A stretch of 64,000 nt of DNA from Sneathiella glossodoripedis JCM 23214 (GCF_000616095.1 NZ_BAMS01000001.1:434001-498000), one strand, 5' to 3'; positions 38,023-47,464 are shown, numbered from the stretch's first letter. Numbers and translations are program-made. Notes: generated from the sequence alone by a model not told the origin.

Positions 38023-39144
38023 ATGAAGAACCCCTATTCACCTACAGAGAAAAACCTGTCGCTTCGCAATGTGGATCGTGCCATTGCCGACTTACGCCGT
38101 GCCTTATGTGTTATTGTGCAGGCCCCAGATAGCGCAGTTCTGGCTCTCTCAACTGAAATGGCGTTTGAAGACGCTAAACTCAGAATGGAAAGCCTCGCGC
38201 AAACTTCGGCTATTCTCGCGCTTACAGCGCATCGCGCGAACGTGTTACACATTCTGCCTACAGGGGATGAAACCATTCAGGTCGAAATCGCCGATTGGAT
38301 GAAAACAGACTTATTGCGCGCTCTTGCTGATGCGACCCATGATCTGGACCAACCGTTCAGGGGGCCTTTTAATCGCATCAAATCATCGACCCCTAAAACA
38401 GTGACTGCCGCGATTAAAATGGCCAAGCTGGGTCGGCTCCTGCCATCCGTACTATTCTGTGAAATTGATCCAGCGAATGTTGAAAGCCTGAAACAAAACG
38501 AAGACTTGTTGAGTGTCACTGCCGATGAAATCCTCACCTATGATGATGACGCGGCTGCCGAGTTAAAACCGGTCGCCATTGCCAAGGTCCCTTTGCAGGC
38601 TTCAGAAAACACCAAAATTCAAGCCTTTCGGCCCATGGATGGGGGCATTGAGCATCTCGCGATTATCATTGGTGACCCACCAAGACACGAACCTGTTCTG
38701 GCGCGTCTGCATTCGGAATGCTTTACCGGTGATCTTGTCGGCTCCTTGAAATGCGACTGCGGTGAACAACTGCGCGGTGCCATAAAAGCCATTGCTGATG
38801 AAGGCGGGGGTGTACTGTTATACTTGGCGCAAGAAGGGCGAGGCATCGGCCTGATCAACAAATTACGGGCATATAAACTGCAAAGTGATGGATTTGATAC
38901 CATCGATGCTAATGAACGTTTAGGATTTGATGCCGATGAACGTGTCTTCAGGCCTGCTGCGGAAATGCTCCGGCATATGGGATTTTCAAGCGTCCGACTC
39001 ATGACCAACAATCCGGAAAAAATTGAAGGAATGACCCGGTGCGGCATCGAAGTTACCGAGCGGGTTTCACATAAATTTCCCTCCAACACGCATAACGAGC
39101 TATATCTGGCCACCAAGCGGAAAAAAAGCGGGCATTATCTGTAA
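38023..39144 (+). CDS. ribA: GTP cyclohydrolase II, with an N-terminal domain of unclear role
   Basis: First committed step of riboflavin synthesis. The C-terminal half has the zinc cysteines (ECFTGDLVGSLKCDCGEQL), the catalytic EGRGIGLINKLRAY, and LMTNNPEKI. The first 170 residues resemble a degenerate DHBP-synthase-like region but lack the acidic active-site motif of RibB that I would expect, so the protein is probably monofunctional, as in other alphaproteobacterial RibA enzymes of about 370 residues. Monocistronic. Confidence 0.9.
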   Translation: MKNPYSPTEKNLSLRNVDRAIADLRRALCVIVQAPDSAVLALSTEMAFEDAKLRMESLAQTSAILALTAHRANVLHILPTGDETIQVEIADWMKTDLLRALADATHDLDQPFRGPFNRIKSSTPKTVTAAIKMAKLGRLLPSVLFCEIDPANVESLKQNEDLLSVTADEILTYDDDAAAELKPVAIAKVPLQASENTKIQAFRPMDGGIEHLAIIIGDPPRHEPVLARLHSECFTGDLVGSLKCDCGEQLRGAIKAIADEGGGVLLYLAQEGRGIGLINKLRAYKLQSDGFDTIDANERLGFDADERVFRPAAEMLRHMGFSSVRLMTNNPEKIEGMTRCGIEVTERVSHKFPSNTHNELYLATKRKKSGHYL

Positions 39145-39242
39145 AGGGATAGCCTTTCCCATATCTGGTAAAATTTGCCCAGCTGACACCGACAAGCAAA
39201 AGAAAATAGTGGTGAAAGGCGCATAAAACCAAGCTGCTTAAC

Positions 39243-39258
39243 TGGCATGAACCTTGCT
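39243..39258 (+). promoter_or_regulatory. Sigma-54 (-24/-12) promoter
   Basis: TGGCATG, four bases, TTGCT: a full match to the sigma-54 consensus TGGCAYR-N4-TTGCW, with GG and GC at the right spacing. It ends 25 bases before the ATG at 39284, and AAGGAG lies between. RpoN and IhfB are both encoded in this window. Confidence 0.7.
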
Positions 39259-39283
39259 TACTTTTTAGCGAAGGAGATTTTAT

Positions 39284-40222
39284 ATGTCAGTCGGTATCGC
39301 TACTCAAAACCACTATGCCTATATGGACCAGCATGTAGAAGGCGGCGCAACGGTACAGTATCCTGGCGCTCGATCATCTCAAATAAACGCAGAAGCTTCG
39401 GCTGAGACATCTGGGCAGGAAACCGCGCAAAAAGACATAAACCTTTTTGGTGAGGATGGCTTTGGCTTTGATGATTTCCTCGATATCATAAACCCTCTTC
39501 AACATATTCCCGTCATTTCGACGTTGTACCGGGAAATCACAGGCGATCAGTTAAATCCGGGCGCCCGTATTATCGGTGGTGGGATATTCGGTGGTGGCGT
39601 GGGATTGGCGGCCTCCGTGGTCAATACAGTCATCGAAGTGGAAACCGGCAAGGATATTGGTGGGCATGTTGCAGCCTTGGTAAGCGGCGAGGAAATACCT
39701 GATGAGACGATGCTAGCTACAACATCATCCGCGCCGCAATCACCCACACCCGCAGTTACCCCAACATCAACGCCTCAAATAATCCCGGCAAGCTTTAACG
39801 CTCCAAAGCCCACAGTCCTCGAGCCAAAACCGCAGGCATCAGCCCCAAATTCAGCATCAACGCCAGTTCAAAGCAGATCATCTAACCAAGAAAAATCACC
39901 CGCACAACCGCCACTGATGATGGGACTGGAGTGGAAAACCCAGCCTCCTAACCTGCACAAAAACATTGATAATATCCGCGCTGCACAAGGTGAAAACCTA
40001 ACACCCGAACAGTTGGCCCGCATACTGGGTGCTTTCAATCAAGCTCCTGCTGCAAGAGCTACAACTGTTGATACAAAAGCTCAGACCAGCGAGCCTGATC
40101 AGGTTGGGCGCGCATCTCCTGGCAATCCTGGTGAAATCACCACAAACGCAATACGGAATTCAAATTTAGCGAACCTAACATCACAGACCGACCAATTTGG
40201 CCTCACCGTCACGTTGCGCTAG
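39284..40222 (+). CDS. Unknown 312-residue protein behind a sigma-54 promoter
   Basis: Not recognised as a named family. Three parts: residues 1-60 polar, low complexity; residues 60-135 a compact hydrophobic and glycine-rich segment (DDFLDIINPLQHIPVISTLY, ITGDQLNPGARIIGGG, FGGGVGLAASVVNTVIEVET); residues 140-312 Pro/Ser/Thr/Ala/Gln-rich and disordered. No signal peptide is seen and the glycine-rich stretch is not a normal membrane helix. A good ribosome site (AAGGAG) and the sigma-54 promoter support expression. Sigma-54 control often marks flagellar or nitrogen genes, but the sequence does not decide. The 3' end overlaps the EamA gene by four bases. Confidence 0.65.
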   Translation: MSVGIATQNHYAYMDQHVEGGATVQYPGARSSQINAEASAETSGQETAQKDINLFGEDGFGFDDFLDIINPLQHIPVISTLYREITGDQLNPGARIIGGGIFGGGVGLAASVVNTVIEVETGKDIGGHVAALVSGEEIPDETMLATTSSAPQSPTPAVTPTSTPQIIPASFNAPKPTVLEPKPQASAPNSASTPVQSRSSNQEKSPAQPPLMMGLEWKTQPPNLHKNIDNIRAAQGENLTPEQLARILGAFNQAPAARATTVDTKAQTSEPDQVGRASPGNPGEITTNAIRNSNLANLTSQTDQFGLTVTLR

Positions 40223-41127
40223 GTCTCTCTGCGTTTTTTTACAAGCTTGGGGAATTTGATCTGGGTGATCACCATTCCCCCTAAAATCAGTGCAAGCCCA
40301 ATATAGGTCTGAACACTTGGTATCTCACTTGCAAACAGATATCCCCACAAAATCCCCAGCATCGGGTTCAGATAATTATTGAGGGCCACAAATGTTGCTC
40401 CAACCCGCATAATCACGAAATACAATACTACCGTCGCAATCGCGGTCGGAAACACTCCCAGAACAACAAGTGCTCCCAGCGATTCCTGACTTGGTGACAA
40501 GGTCCAGGGCTGATCTACAAACAGACAGATGGGTACAGCGATCATGCTCGCAACGATCAGTACGCCAGCCGCTCTGGAAAAGGCGTCCATATCTGGCATA
40601 TTACGCGCAACAAAACCACAGGCGACATAACAGGCAGCGCCGGCGACAATAGCAAGCTGACTTATCACATTATTTCCAAGCTCCAATATGGCGTTAGGCC
40701 CTATCAAAACCACAAGACCACCAAAACCGATTGTTACGCCGACCACCCTCTCAGTGGTAAGCTTTTCATCCTCTGTCAGAAGATGACCCAGCACAAATCC
40801 GATTAATGGTGCTGTTCCGATCAGAATAGCCGCTATAGAGCTATCGACCGTAAGTTGCGCCCAACTGATCATATTAAAGGGCAGCACGTTACCAAATACG
40901 CCCAAAATCAGAAAAAATATCCAACTCCTGCGATCTGCTGGTAACCTCGCACCGCTGAGGCGCATCACCACATATAAGACGATTGCAGCGATCAAGATAC
41001 GACCCGCAGCAACCGATTGCGGCGGCAATGTTTCAACGGCAAACTTGATAAATAGAAAGCTGGAACTCCACATTAATGACAATGATAAGAGTGCCAAAAA
41101 ATCTAATGTTTGAGGTTTGTTGGACAT
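40219..41127 (-). CDS. EamA-family (DMT) transporter
   Basis: Inner-membrane permease of the drug/metabolite transporter superfamily, 302 residues and about ten helices in two repeated EamA units (LSLMWSSSFLFIKFAVETLP and LGVFPTAIATVVLYFVIMRVG mark each half). Substrate unknown; the family includes exporters of amino acids and other metabolites. C-terminal basic tail KLVKKRRET. Convergent with the preceding gene. Confidence 0.88.
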   Translation of the reverse strand: MSNKPQTLDFLALLSLSLMWSSSFLFIKFAVETLPPQSVAAGRILIAAIVLYVVMRLSGARLPADRRSWIFFLILGVFGNVLPFNMISWAQLTVDSSIAAILIGTAPLIGFVLGHLLTEDEKLTTERVVGVTIGFGGLVVLIGPNAILELGNNVISQLAIVAGAACYVACGFVARNMPDMDAFSRAAGVLIVASMIAVPICLFVDQPWTLSPSQESLGALVVLGVFPTAIATVVLYFVIMRVGATFVALNNYLNPMLGILWGYLFASEIPSVQTYIGLALILGGMVITQIKFPKLVKKRRET

Positions 41128-41178
41128 TATGGGGACTTTTTATATGACAGAGTGATCAAACAGGAATACACCGTTCAT

Positions 41179-41694
41179 ATGTATATTCAAGTAAAAGCAA
41201 CCGACGGCCATTTAGGCCAATTGGAAATGGCAGGAAAACTTTTCCCCTGCGCCCTTGGAAAAGCGGGTGTTACCGCTGATAAAAAAGAAGGGGATCATGC
41301 CAGCCCGTTGGGATGCTTCCCATTACGTGAAGTTTATTATCGCCCGGACAGGGTCAAAAAGCCTGAAACCTTCCTTCCCTGCTATCAAATTCAACAACAG
41401 GATGGCTGGTGTGATGACCCAGCGCACCCCAGCTATAATCAAAAAATCCAGCGCCCCTTTACGGCCAGACATGAAACCCTCTGGAGAGAAGATCATTTGT
41501 ACGATGTCATCGTTGTTCTTGGATATAATGACGACCCACCTGTCCCTGGCAAGGGAAGTTGTATTTTCATGCATGTCGCCAAAGATGAATACGAAGGCAC
41601 AGAAGGATGTATCGCCCTGTCTATACAAGACTTACTAATTGTCCTTACAAGTTTGGACAAGGATACTTTAATTGAAATTAATGCGGGTGATTAA
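41179..41694 (+). CDS. L,D-transpeptidase (YkuD) family protein, cytoplasmic-looking short form
   Basis: About 171 residues of a YkuD-type domain: CIFMHVAKDEYEGTEGCIALS carries the family His and the catalytic Cys six residues before the end of the motif. Upstream GDHASPLGCFPL resembles the L,D-transpeptidase entry segment. No signal peptide is seen from the ATG at 41179, nor in the longer frame from 41110. The family forms 3-3 peptidoglycan cross-links or links lipoprotein to peptidoglycan; role here unproven. Overlaps the open frame of the MATE gene by 23 bp if that gene uses its upstream TTG. Confidence 0.78.
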   Translation: MYIQVKATDGHLGQLEMAGKLFPCALGKAGVTADKKEGDHASPLGCFPLREVYYRPDRVKKPETFLPCYQIQQQDGWCDDPAHPSYNQKIQRPFTARHETLWREDHLYDVIVVLGYNDDPPVPGKGSCIFMHVAKDEYEGTEGCIALSIQDLLIVLTSLDKDTLIEINAGD

Positions 41695-41785
41695 AACGGC
41701 TTTTTTTCTAGCCATTGGCGCTGCGTGTATTTACTCTAGCCATCTTCGTACCTTATATAATCCCCTAGCAACTGACCCTACTTTG

Positions 41786-43183
41786 ATGTCTGACGCCCAA
41801 TCGAACTCCACCAACGTGTATCTGACAACCCCTCTCGCATCTCTGTATGCAAAAACGGCGGGGCCTATCATTCTGGTGACCTTTAGCAATGGCCTGTATA
41901 CGGTTGTAGATGGTTGGTTTATCGGGCGCTATGTGGGGCCAGAGGCTCTTTCCGCCGTTACCATGGTTTTCCCCCTGTTTATGATGCTGATTGCGCTTGG
42001 AACACTTGTCTCCAGCGGGTTTTCAAGTGTTTTTGCCCGTTATTACGGTGCCGGAAAAAAGGAACTGGGTGAACAATCCATGTCCAGTGCGGCTGTCCTC
42101 TCGGTTTTCATATGCGCCTTGTTGGTCGGGCTTTATGAAATTTGGGGATTTCAGGTTGTCGAACAGATTGCCAATGGATCAGTATCTCTTGCACAGATGG
42201 GTGACACCTATTTTTCCCTGACCATATATTTCAGTCCGTTGTTTTTTATTATTGCCCTGCTATCTGATAGCCTGCGATGTCAAGGCCACCTAGCCTTCAT
42301 GAGCCTGATGGCTATCTCGGCCAATATCTTTAACATGATCTTCAATTACCTGTTGATCGTGGAACTAGATATGGGTGTTGCCGGATCTGCATATGGCACC
42401 GCCCTAGCCCAAGGGACAGCTGCTATTCTGGTATTAGCCTATCTTTATCTCCGCCGCGATACCGCCCGCTTCCGGTTTGCCGGATTCTTTAAACTCACCC
42501 TTAACTGGGGACAATATCTGGCGCTTGGCGCACCAACCAGCCTGACCTATGTGGGTGTTTCTGCGATCACGGGTGCGACCATTTACCAAATTCAGACCTG
42601 GAATGCTGACACATACGAAGTCACAGTTGCAGCTTATGGCATTATCACCCGCATTCTGTCTTTCGGATATATGCCAATTCTAGGGATGACAATGGCACAG
42701 CAGGCTATCGTTGGAAACAATTTTGGGGCCCAAAAATGGGATCGGGCCACTGCTGGCCTGAAATTCTCCATGTGCGTGGCATTTCTCTATTGCACAACCT
42801 TACAATTCATCATGATTGCCTTTCCAGGACAAATCGCGGCGCTTTTCGTTGACAGTGTCGCTGTTCAACAGGAAACAGCCCGTATTCTTCCCTATATTGC
42901 GGCTCTGTATTTGCTCTTTGGCCCCTTACTTATGTTTCCGGGCTTTTTCCAGTCAGTTGGTGATGCTCGCCGGGCGGCTCTTTTGGGCCTGACGAAAGTC
43001 TATCTGATCAGCTTGCCCTTGATCCTGTTTTTGCCTTCCTTTTTTGGTGAGGTCGGAATTTGGTATGCTGCCCCCATAACTGAAGTCGCCGCGCTGATTT
43101 TAACCGTTTTGGTCGTTGGACGAATTTTAAAGCGGCAGGGAAATTTGGCGGATTGGATGGCAGGGCGGCCACAGCAGAGCTAG
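41786..43183 (+). CDS. MATE-family multidrug/Na+ antiporter
   Basis: Inner-membrane efflux protein of about 465 residues and 12 helices. TAGPIILVTFSNGLYTVVDGWFIGRYVGPEALSAV is split across helix 1-2 in MATE style, and GMTMAQQAIVGNNFGA marks the start of the second half. The start is uncertain: ATG 41786 gives the usual 20-residue lead before helix 1; ATG 41681 or TTG 41672 would add an extra hydrophobic segment (AFFLAIGAACIYSSHL). Substrate not predictable. Confidence 0.87.
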   Translation: MSDAQSNSTNVYLTTPLASLYAKTAGPIILVTFSNGLYTVVDGWFIGRYVGPEALSAVTMVFPLFMMLIALGTLVSSGFSSVFARYYGAGKKELGEQSMSSAAVLSVFICALLVGLYEIWGFQVVEQIANGSVSLAQMGDTYFSLTIYFSPLFFIIALLSDSLRCQGHLAFMSLMAISANIFNMIFNYLLIVELDMGVAGSAYGTALAQGTAAILVLAYLYLRRDTARFRFAGFFKLTLNWGQYLALGAPTSLTYVGVSAITGATIYQIQTWNADTYEVTVAAYGIITRILSFGYMPILGMTMAQQAIVGNNFGAQKWDRATAGLKFSMCVAFLYCTTLQFIMIAFPGQIAALFVDSVAVQQETARILPYIAALYLLFGPLLMFPGFFQSVGDARRAALLGLTKVYLISLPLILFLPSFFGEVGIWYAAPITEVAALILTVLVVGRILKRQGNLADWMAGRPQQS

Positions 43184-43184
43184 C

Positions 43185-43850
43185 TTAACCGCGCTCTCCA
43201 AATATGGCAGAGCCAACCCGTACAGAGGTCGCTCCAAACTGAACTGCATATTCGTAATCACCGCTCATTCCCATAGACAGTTTTTCCAGTCCATTGCGTT
43301 TGGCAATTTTTGAAAGAAGAGCAAAAAACGGCGCTGGCTGCTCCTCCAACGGGGGAATACACATCAAACCCTCAACCTGCAGCCCATATTCCTTTCTGCA
43401 TTGCTCAATAAATGCGTCAGCATCTTCAATAGCAACACCTGCCTTTTGGGGTTCTCCGCCAATATTCACCTGAATGTAGACAGGGATCTGGCGGTCTGCT
43501 TTTCGCATTTCCTCCGCAAGGGTTTTAGCGATTTTAGGACGGTCCACTGTCTGGATAACATCAAACAACGCAACCGCCTGCGCCGACTTGTTGCTTTGCA
43601 GGGGGCCAATTAAGTGCAGTTCAATATCGGGATATTGACTTCGAAAATCAGGCCATTTGCTTTGAGCTTCCTGAACGCGGTTTTCACCAAATACGCGATG
43701 TCCCGCTTGCAAAGCCGCCTCGACCCGCTCAAGCGGCTGTTGTTTGGAAACCGCTATCAACTTGACCTTGTCAGGGTCTTGCCCCCATTTTAAGGCACGT
43801 TTTTTGATTTTTTCCTGAACATTGGCCAAATTAGCCGAGACATCTGTCAT
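43185..43850 (-). CDS. YggS-family PLP homeostasis protein
   Basis: 221-residue PLP-binding TIM barrel (PLPBP), no known catalysis, balances B6 vitamers. KLIAVSKQQP holds the PLP lysine (about residue 30), VFGENRVQE follows, and LSMGMSGDYEYAVQFGATSVRVGSAIFG at the C-terminus is the phosphate site. Divergent from the thiamine-phosphate-synthase-like gene. Confidence 0.93.
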   Translation of the reverse strand: MTDVSANLANVQEKIKKRALKWGQDPDKVKLIAVSKQQPLERVEAALQAGHRVFGENRVQEAQSKWPDFRSQYPDIELHLIGPLQSNKSAQAVALFDVIQTVDRPKIAKTLAEEMRKADRQIPVYIQVNIGGEPQKAGVAIEDADAFIEQCRKEYGLQVEGLMCIPPLEEQPAPFFALLSKIAKRNGLEKLSMGMSGDYEYAVQFGATSVRVGSAIFGERG

Positions 43851-43865
43851 TGATCCTGATCCTGT

Positions 43866-44516
43866 GTGCTGCAGAAACTCAATTCCTATGGCATAGCAGA
43901 AACCGTCCTGAAGGAAAAACCCTTTGAGCTTTTTTTGCGCCCAGTGCTAAAACAGGTCATGCAGTTACCAGATGCCTTTTATTTTACTGATCAAAACAGA
44001 ACTCATTCCGCTATCGAAACAATAGCAGATCTACCCCCAAATGTGGGAGTAATCTTTCGTCATTATGACACTAAAAATCGCGCTGAAATTGGTGAGAAAA
44101 TCGCCCATATTTGCCAAAAAGATCAACGGTTTCTGAGTGTTGCCAGTGACGCCAGACTCGCTTGCCACTTAAAAGCTGACGCCCTGCACCTACCGCAATG
44201 GCAACTAAGGCAACTTCCCTTGTTAAAACACCGTTATCCAAATCTTTTGATAAGCGCCGCTTGCCACCAATATCTCGGTCTAAAAACGGCAGATCGACTG
44301 GGAGCCGATTTTGCCTTCCTCTCCCCGATCTACCCGACCAAAAGCCACCCCGGTGCGGCCACGCTAGGCACCATTCGGCCCACCAGATGGCTTAATACCC
44401 TTTCAATTCCAGTCTATGCACTGGGCGGCATTGGGCAAAAACATTTCAACCAACTGGCATTTTCAGGCTTTGCTGGCTTCGCCGGAATTTCACTTTTTGA
44501 AAGAGATTTACCTTAA
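43866..44516 (+). CDS. Thiamine phosphate synthase / TenI family protein
   Basis: 216-residue TIM barrel: FYFTDQNRT, DALHLPQWQL, ISAACHQYLGLKTADRLGADFAFLSPIYPTKSHPGA (shortened form of the S-P-I/V-F-x-T-x-S-K motif) and YALGGIG. Several ThiE residues are changed, so it may be a TenI-like paralog, not a true ThiE. The GTG start at 43866 is uncertain. No thiamine riboswitch upstream. Its 3' end overlaps the convergent sulfotransferase by four bases. Confidence 0.75.
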   Translation: MLQKLNSYGIAETVLKEKPFELFLRPVLKQVMQLPDAFYFTDQNRTHSAIETIADLPPNVGVIFRHYDTKNRAEIGEKIAHICQKDQRFLSVASDARLACHLKADALHLPQWQLRQLPLLKHRYPNLLISAACHQYLGLKTADRLGADFAFLSPIYPTKSHPGAATLGTIRPTRWLNTLSIPVYALGGIGQKHFNQLAFSGFAGFAGISLFERDLP

Positions 44517-45349
44517 TATCCATCAGGGATGTAGTTGAAACGTTGCATTTGCTGACGGTTGGCATCAACGATCTGCCTGATTTGTGCCGCCGTCAGCTTA
44601 CTCTTCCACTGATCCGTTTTTCCACTTCTAAAAAAAGCTTTACTATGCCGGGACCGCTCCACAAACCCGTCCTTTTTCTCCATTGATTTTAAGGATTTAA
44701 AAGAGGATTGTTTAATCGCCTGTACCAGCTTTTTGCGGTCAATTTCTGCACCCAAAAACTGTAAAGCATTGCGCATTGTTCTCTCCGGTGAACTATGCAA
44801 ATCTTCATATCTAATTGTCCAGACCGGAAAAGGTGGCTGTGTAGTCCAACTTGCGACATTCATCGACCATGAACTGAAAATCTGTCTTACCATGGTCTCG
44901 TTGGGTGCAGTACTACCACTTCGGTTGTTCATAAATTTGATAGCCCGGTCAATATCCAACCCGAAATGATCGGCTACTGAAATTACAGTATCCAAAGGGT
45001 TGCGAACAACATAAAGCCCTGCTTTAGTAACATCCGCTGTTATAAGCGGTATCCCAAAATTGGTAGAAAGCAAATTATGTGTTTTCACGAAGGTGACTTC
45101 GGGGCGCAAGCTGGCGATATAGCGATGTGCTGCTGGCGTGAGTTGCATGACTTCATCGTCAGAAAGGGCTTCAACATCTTTTTTGGTGATTGCCCTATAG
45201 GAACTCATGCTTGAGCCGCCAAAGGTCGTCAGATCGAGACTGTTCAAATTCTGGCGTTTAACATCACCAAGAAAATAGTTGTTCAACAGCATCCGTACCC
45301 AAGTGTTTCCAGATTTGGGATAAGATGCCAACCACACTATGGCCCCCAT
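44513..45349 (-). CDS. Sulfotransferase domain protein (copy 1)
   Basis: PAPS-dependent sulfotransferase of 278 residues. The 5'-phosphosulfate loop IVWLASYPKSGNTWVRMLL is at the very N-terminus; the 3'-phosphate motif is VVRNPLDTVISVADHFG; the C-terminal RSGKTDQWKSKLTAAQI is the G-x-W-x-x-x-L motif of the family. Acceptor unknown; cytosolic, no signal. It follows a paralog in tandem; ATG overlaps the preceding stop by one base. Confidence 0.88.
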   Translation of the reverse strand: MGAIVWLASYPKSGNTWVRMLLNNYFLGDVKRQNLNSLDLTTFGGSSMSSYRAITKKDVEALSDDEVMQLTPAAHRYIASLRPEVTFVKTHNLLSTNFGIPLITADVTKAGLYVVRNPLDTVISVADHFGLDIDRAIKFMNNRSGSTAPNETMVRQIFSSWSMNVASWTTQPPFPVWTIRYEDLHSSPERTMRNALQFLGAEIDRKKLVQAIKQSSFKSLKSMEKKDGFVERSRHSKAFFRSGKTDQWKSKLTAAQIRQIVDANRQQMQRFNYIPDGY

Positions 45350-46187
45350 TAACTCTTAACCCCTTTCAGATACCCAAATTCCTCCATAAGTTCCCTATGG
45401 GCTTCAACCAGTTTATTCACCTGCGTGTCTGTTAGCTGCTCTTTCCAACCCCCTGCCTTACCCGATCTGAAAAACATGTCAGTTTTGTTGGATCTTTCGA
45501 GAAAACCATCTTTCTTTTCCTGGCTTTGCAATACCTTGAAAGACGACGCCTTAATCGCCTTGGCGAGCACTTTTTTAGGAGGCTTTAGCCCCAGAAACTT
45601 TGTGATCCCTGCAAACGCAACTCCGGCTTATGGAGTAAATCTTCATACCTCACGCGATGGATATATTGCGGATTGAACTTCTTCCAACTATTTGTGTGAT
45701 TTGACCAACTCCCATAAAACTGCGCGAGTTTATAGGCATCTTCAGGGGTCTGAGCATCAGGATTGTTCATGAAATCGATGGCTTCATCGATTGAAAATCC
45801 AAAGTGATGGGCTAGGCTGACACAAACGTCCCGCGGATCTCTGATAATGTGAATGGCACCGGCAGTGACTTCAGCCGTAATAAAAGGCACCCCAAAATTA
45901 TATCCCAGCCTATTGTGTGTTTTCACAAATACGGATTGCGGGCGAGAGCGGGCCATTACCTCCTGCGCTTTTGGGGTAAGTTTCATGACCTCTTCAGGAC
46001 TCATTCCCTCCAGTGAACCACCAGCTGCCTGTTCATACCAGAATTTCTGGCCATCCCCATAAGCAAATTGGGACAACTCATTAATATGAACGATACCTGT
46101 CGGGTTTGTGATCAAATTTTGAAGAAATGACCGCACCCATGTGTTTCCCGATTTAGGATAAGACGCCAGCCAGATAATTCCGCCCAT
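45349..46187 (-). CDS. Sulfotransferase domain protein (copy 2), frameshifted
   Basis: Paralog of the next gene with the same layout: IIWLASYPKSGNTWVRSFL, FVKTHNRLGYNFG, IIRDPRDVCVSLAHHFG, and C-terminal RSGKAGGWKEQLTDTQV. The frame breaks at about 45608 where GGG should be GGGG: this restores RLQGITKFLGLKPPKKVLAK and joins the 200-residue and 73-residue parts to about 279 residues, equal to the paralog. A run-length error is the simple explanation. Precedes copy 1 in one transcript. Confidence 0.87.
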
Positions 46188-46241
46188 TTCAAACTCCCTT
46201 TTAACTCTCCGTAATCTAGGTGAATTTATAGGCAGTTCAAC

Positions 46242-46270
46242 AAAAAAGGGGTGGCCGAAGCCACCCCTTT
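46242..46270 (-). terminator. Rho-independent terminator of the porin gene
   Basis: Perfect 11-bp stem (AAAGGGGTGGC/GCCACCCCTTT) with a four-base loop, followed on the minus strand by six T. It lies 32 bases after the porin stop. Confidence 0.88.
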
Positions 46271-46301
46271 CAAATCCTTGCGGACTAACTGTACCTTCAA
46301 A

Positions 46302-47342
46302 TTAGAAGGACAGGGAAGTACCCAGGAAGAAGACTGTTGAATCTTCGTTGCCACCGACAACTAGATCGTCTTCAGCATCCCAGAACTGAACACCACCAAA
46401 TGCAGTGATTCCTGGGCCGAGTGTGTATTGACCGCCAACAACGATTGCGTCCAGTTGTCCATCTGATGCATCGTCAAGAGTTACACCAGCATACTGGATA
46501 CCAACTTTCCATGGACCCTGACCGTAAGTCAGACCAATGTTGTAGTCATGACGTTCTTCGTCATCTACGTTTCCATCGTTGTCTGTCAGTTTGTATGCAG
46601 CACCGATTGAGAAACCAGCTACATCGAGACCAACACCAGCTGAGTATTCGTCTTGGTCTTCAGCTGTTGTGCTTTCTGAGTGTTCCCAACCCAAAGAAGC
46701 TTTGAAGCCTACTGAACCGAATTTGTGGTTGAAGTTTGCACCGAGTGAGTATGCCTCGTCTGTTGCACCTTCATCTTCGATGTCAGAGTAAACTTTAGCA
46801 CCAGCTGTTTCGCTGTCACCATCTGGAGTGTAAGACACACCAAACTGGAAACCACCAAAGCGTGGTGTGAAGTATGTCAGCTTGTCAGAGTCGCTGATGT
46901 CGTTTGTGTATGTAGACGGAGTTGTGAAACCAGATGCGTTTGCATTTGGTGATGCCAAGCCCCATGCAGGAACTGGTGATGGAGATGCATAGTGCATCAG
47001 GTATGATGAAGAGTTTTCAGAACCCATCAGGATACGACCGAAAGAACCATCAACATACATGTAAGTTTCGTCGACCTGGTCGCCTGATTCACGTGCTTCC
47101 AACTGGATGTTGACACCGAATGTCAAACCGTTGTCCAGTGTTGTGGAACCCATGAAGAAAACTTCGCCTTCGTGACGGATGTCATTTGAAAGCTGATCGC
47201 CTGTGTCGTAAGACGCAGCAACGAAAGAAGTCTGCAGGTAACCACCAAGACCGAGTTTAATTTTTTCAGCAGCAGAAGCAGTACCCGCTGTGAGTGCACT
47301 TGCAGCTACCAAAGCTGTTGTGCCCAAGATTACTTTTTTCAT
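46302..47342 (-). CDS. Gram-negative porin (16-strand, Porin_4 type)
   Basis: Outer-membrane channel of 346 residues. Signal peptide MKKVILGTTALVAASALTAG with AXA cleavage (TASA-A); start ATG 47342 (the frame runs to 47399). The mature part alternates short strands with acidic loops; it has EARESGDQVDETYMYVDGSFGRILMGSENS of the family, and ends in aromatic FFLGTSLSF, the BamA recognition end. Strong codon bias suggests high expression. A perfect TCAAGCGCTTGA palindrome lies 111 bp upstream. Confidence 0.92.
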   Translation of the reverse strand: MKKVILGTTALVAASALTAGTASAAEKIKLGLGGYLQTSFVAASYDTGDQLSNDIRHEGEVFFMGSTTLDNGLTFGVNIQLEARESGDQVDETYMYVDGSFGRILMGSENSSSYLMHYASPSPVPAWGLASPNANASGFTTPSTYTNDISDSDKLTYFTPRFGGFQFGVSYTPDGDSETAGAKVYSDIEDEGATDEAYSLGANFNHKFGSVGFKASLGWEHSESTTAEDQDEYSAGVGLDVAGFSIGAAYKLTDNDGNVDDEERHDYNIGLTYGQGPWKVGIQYAGVTLDDASDGQLDAIVVGGQYTLGPGITAFGGVQFWDAEDDLVVGGNEDSTVFFLGTSLSF

Positions 47343-47452
47343 TTTGTCTCCCCTCTGCTCATGAAAGCTAGAGAAATAGATTTGAAATAAACGACGCAAG
47401 GCACAGTGGCCTTGTTAGCCATGTGAAGTTAAAGGCCTATTACCCCAAATGG

Positions 47453-47464
47453 TCAAGCGCTTGA
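47453..47464. promoter_or_regulatory. Palindrome TCAAGCGCTTGA upstream of the porin, LacI-family operator-like
   Basis: Perfect 12-bp palindrome with the central GCGC/CG step and flanking AA/TT typical of LacI/GalR-family operators. 111 bp before the porin ATG. Confidence 0.5.

Noticed and set aside
43851-43865. Thiamine riboswitch before the thiamine-phosphate-synthase-like gene
   Set aside because: The gap to the divergent YggS gene is only 15 bases and holds no such structure.
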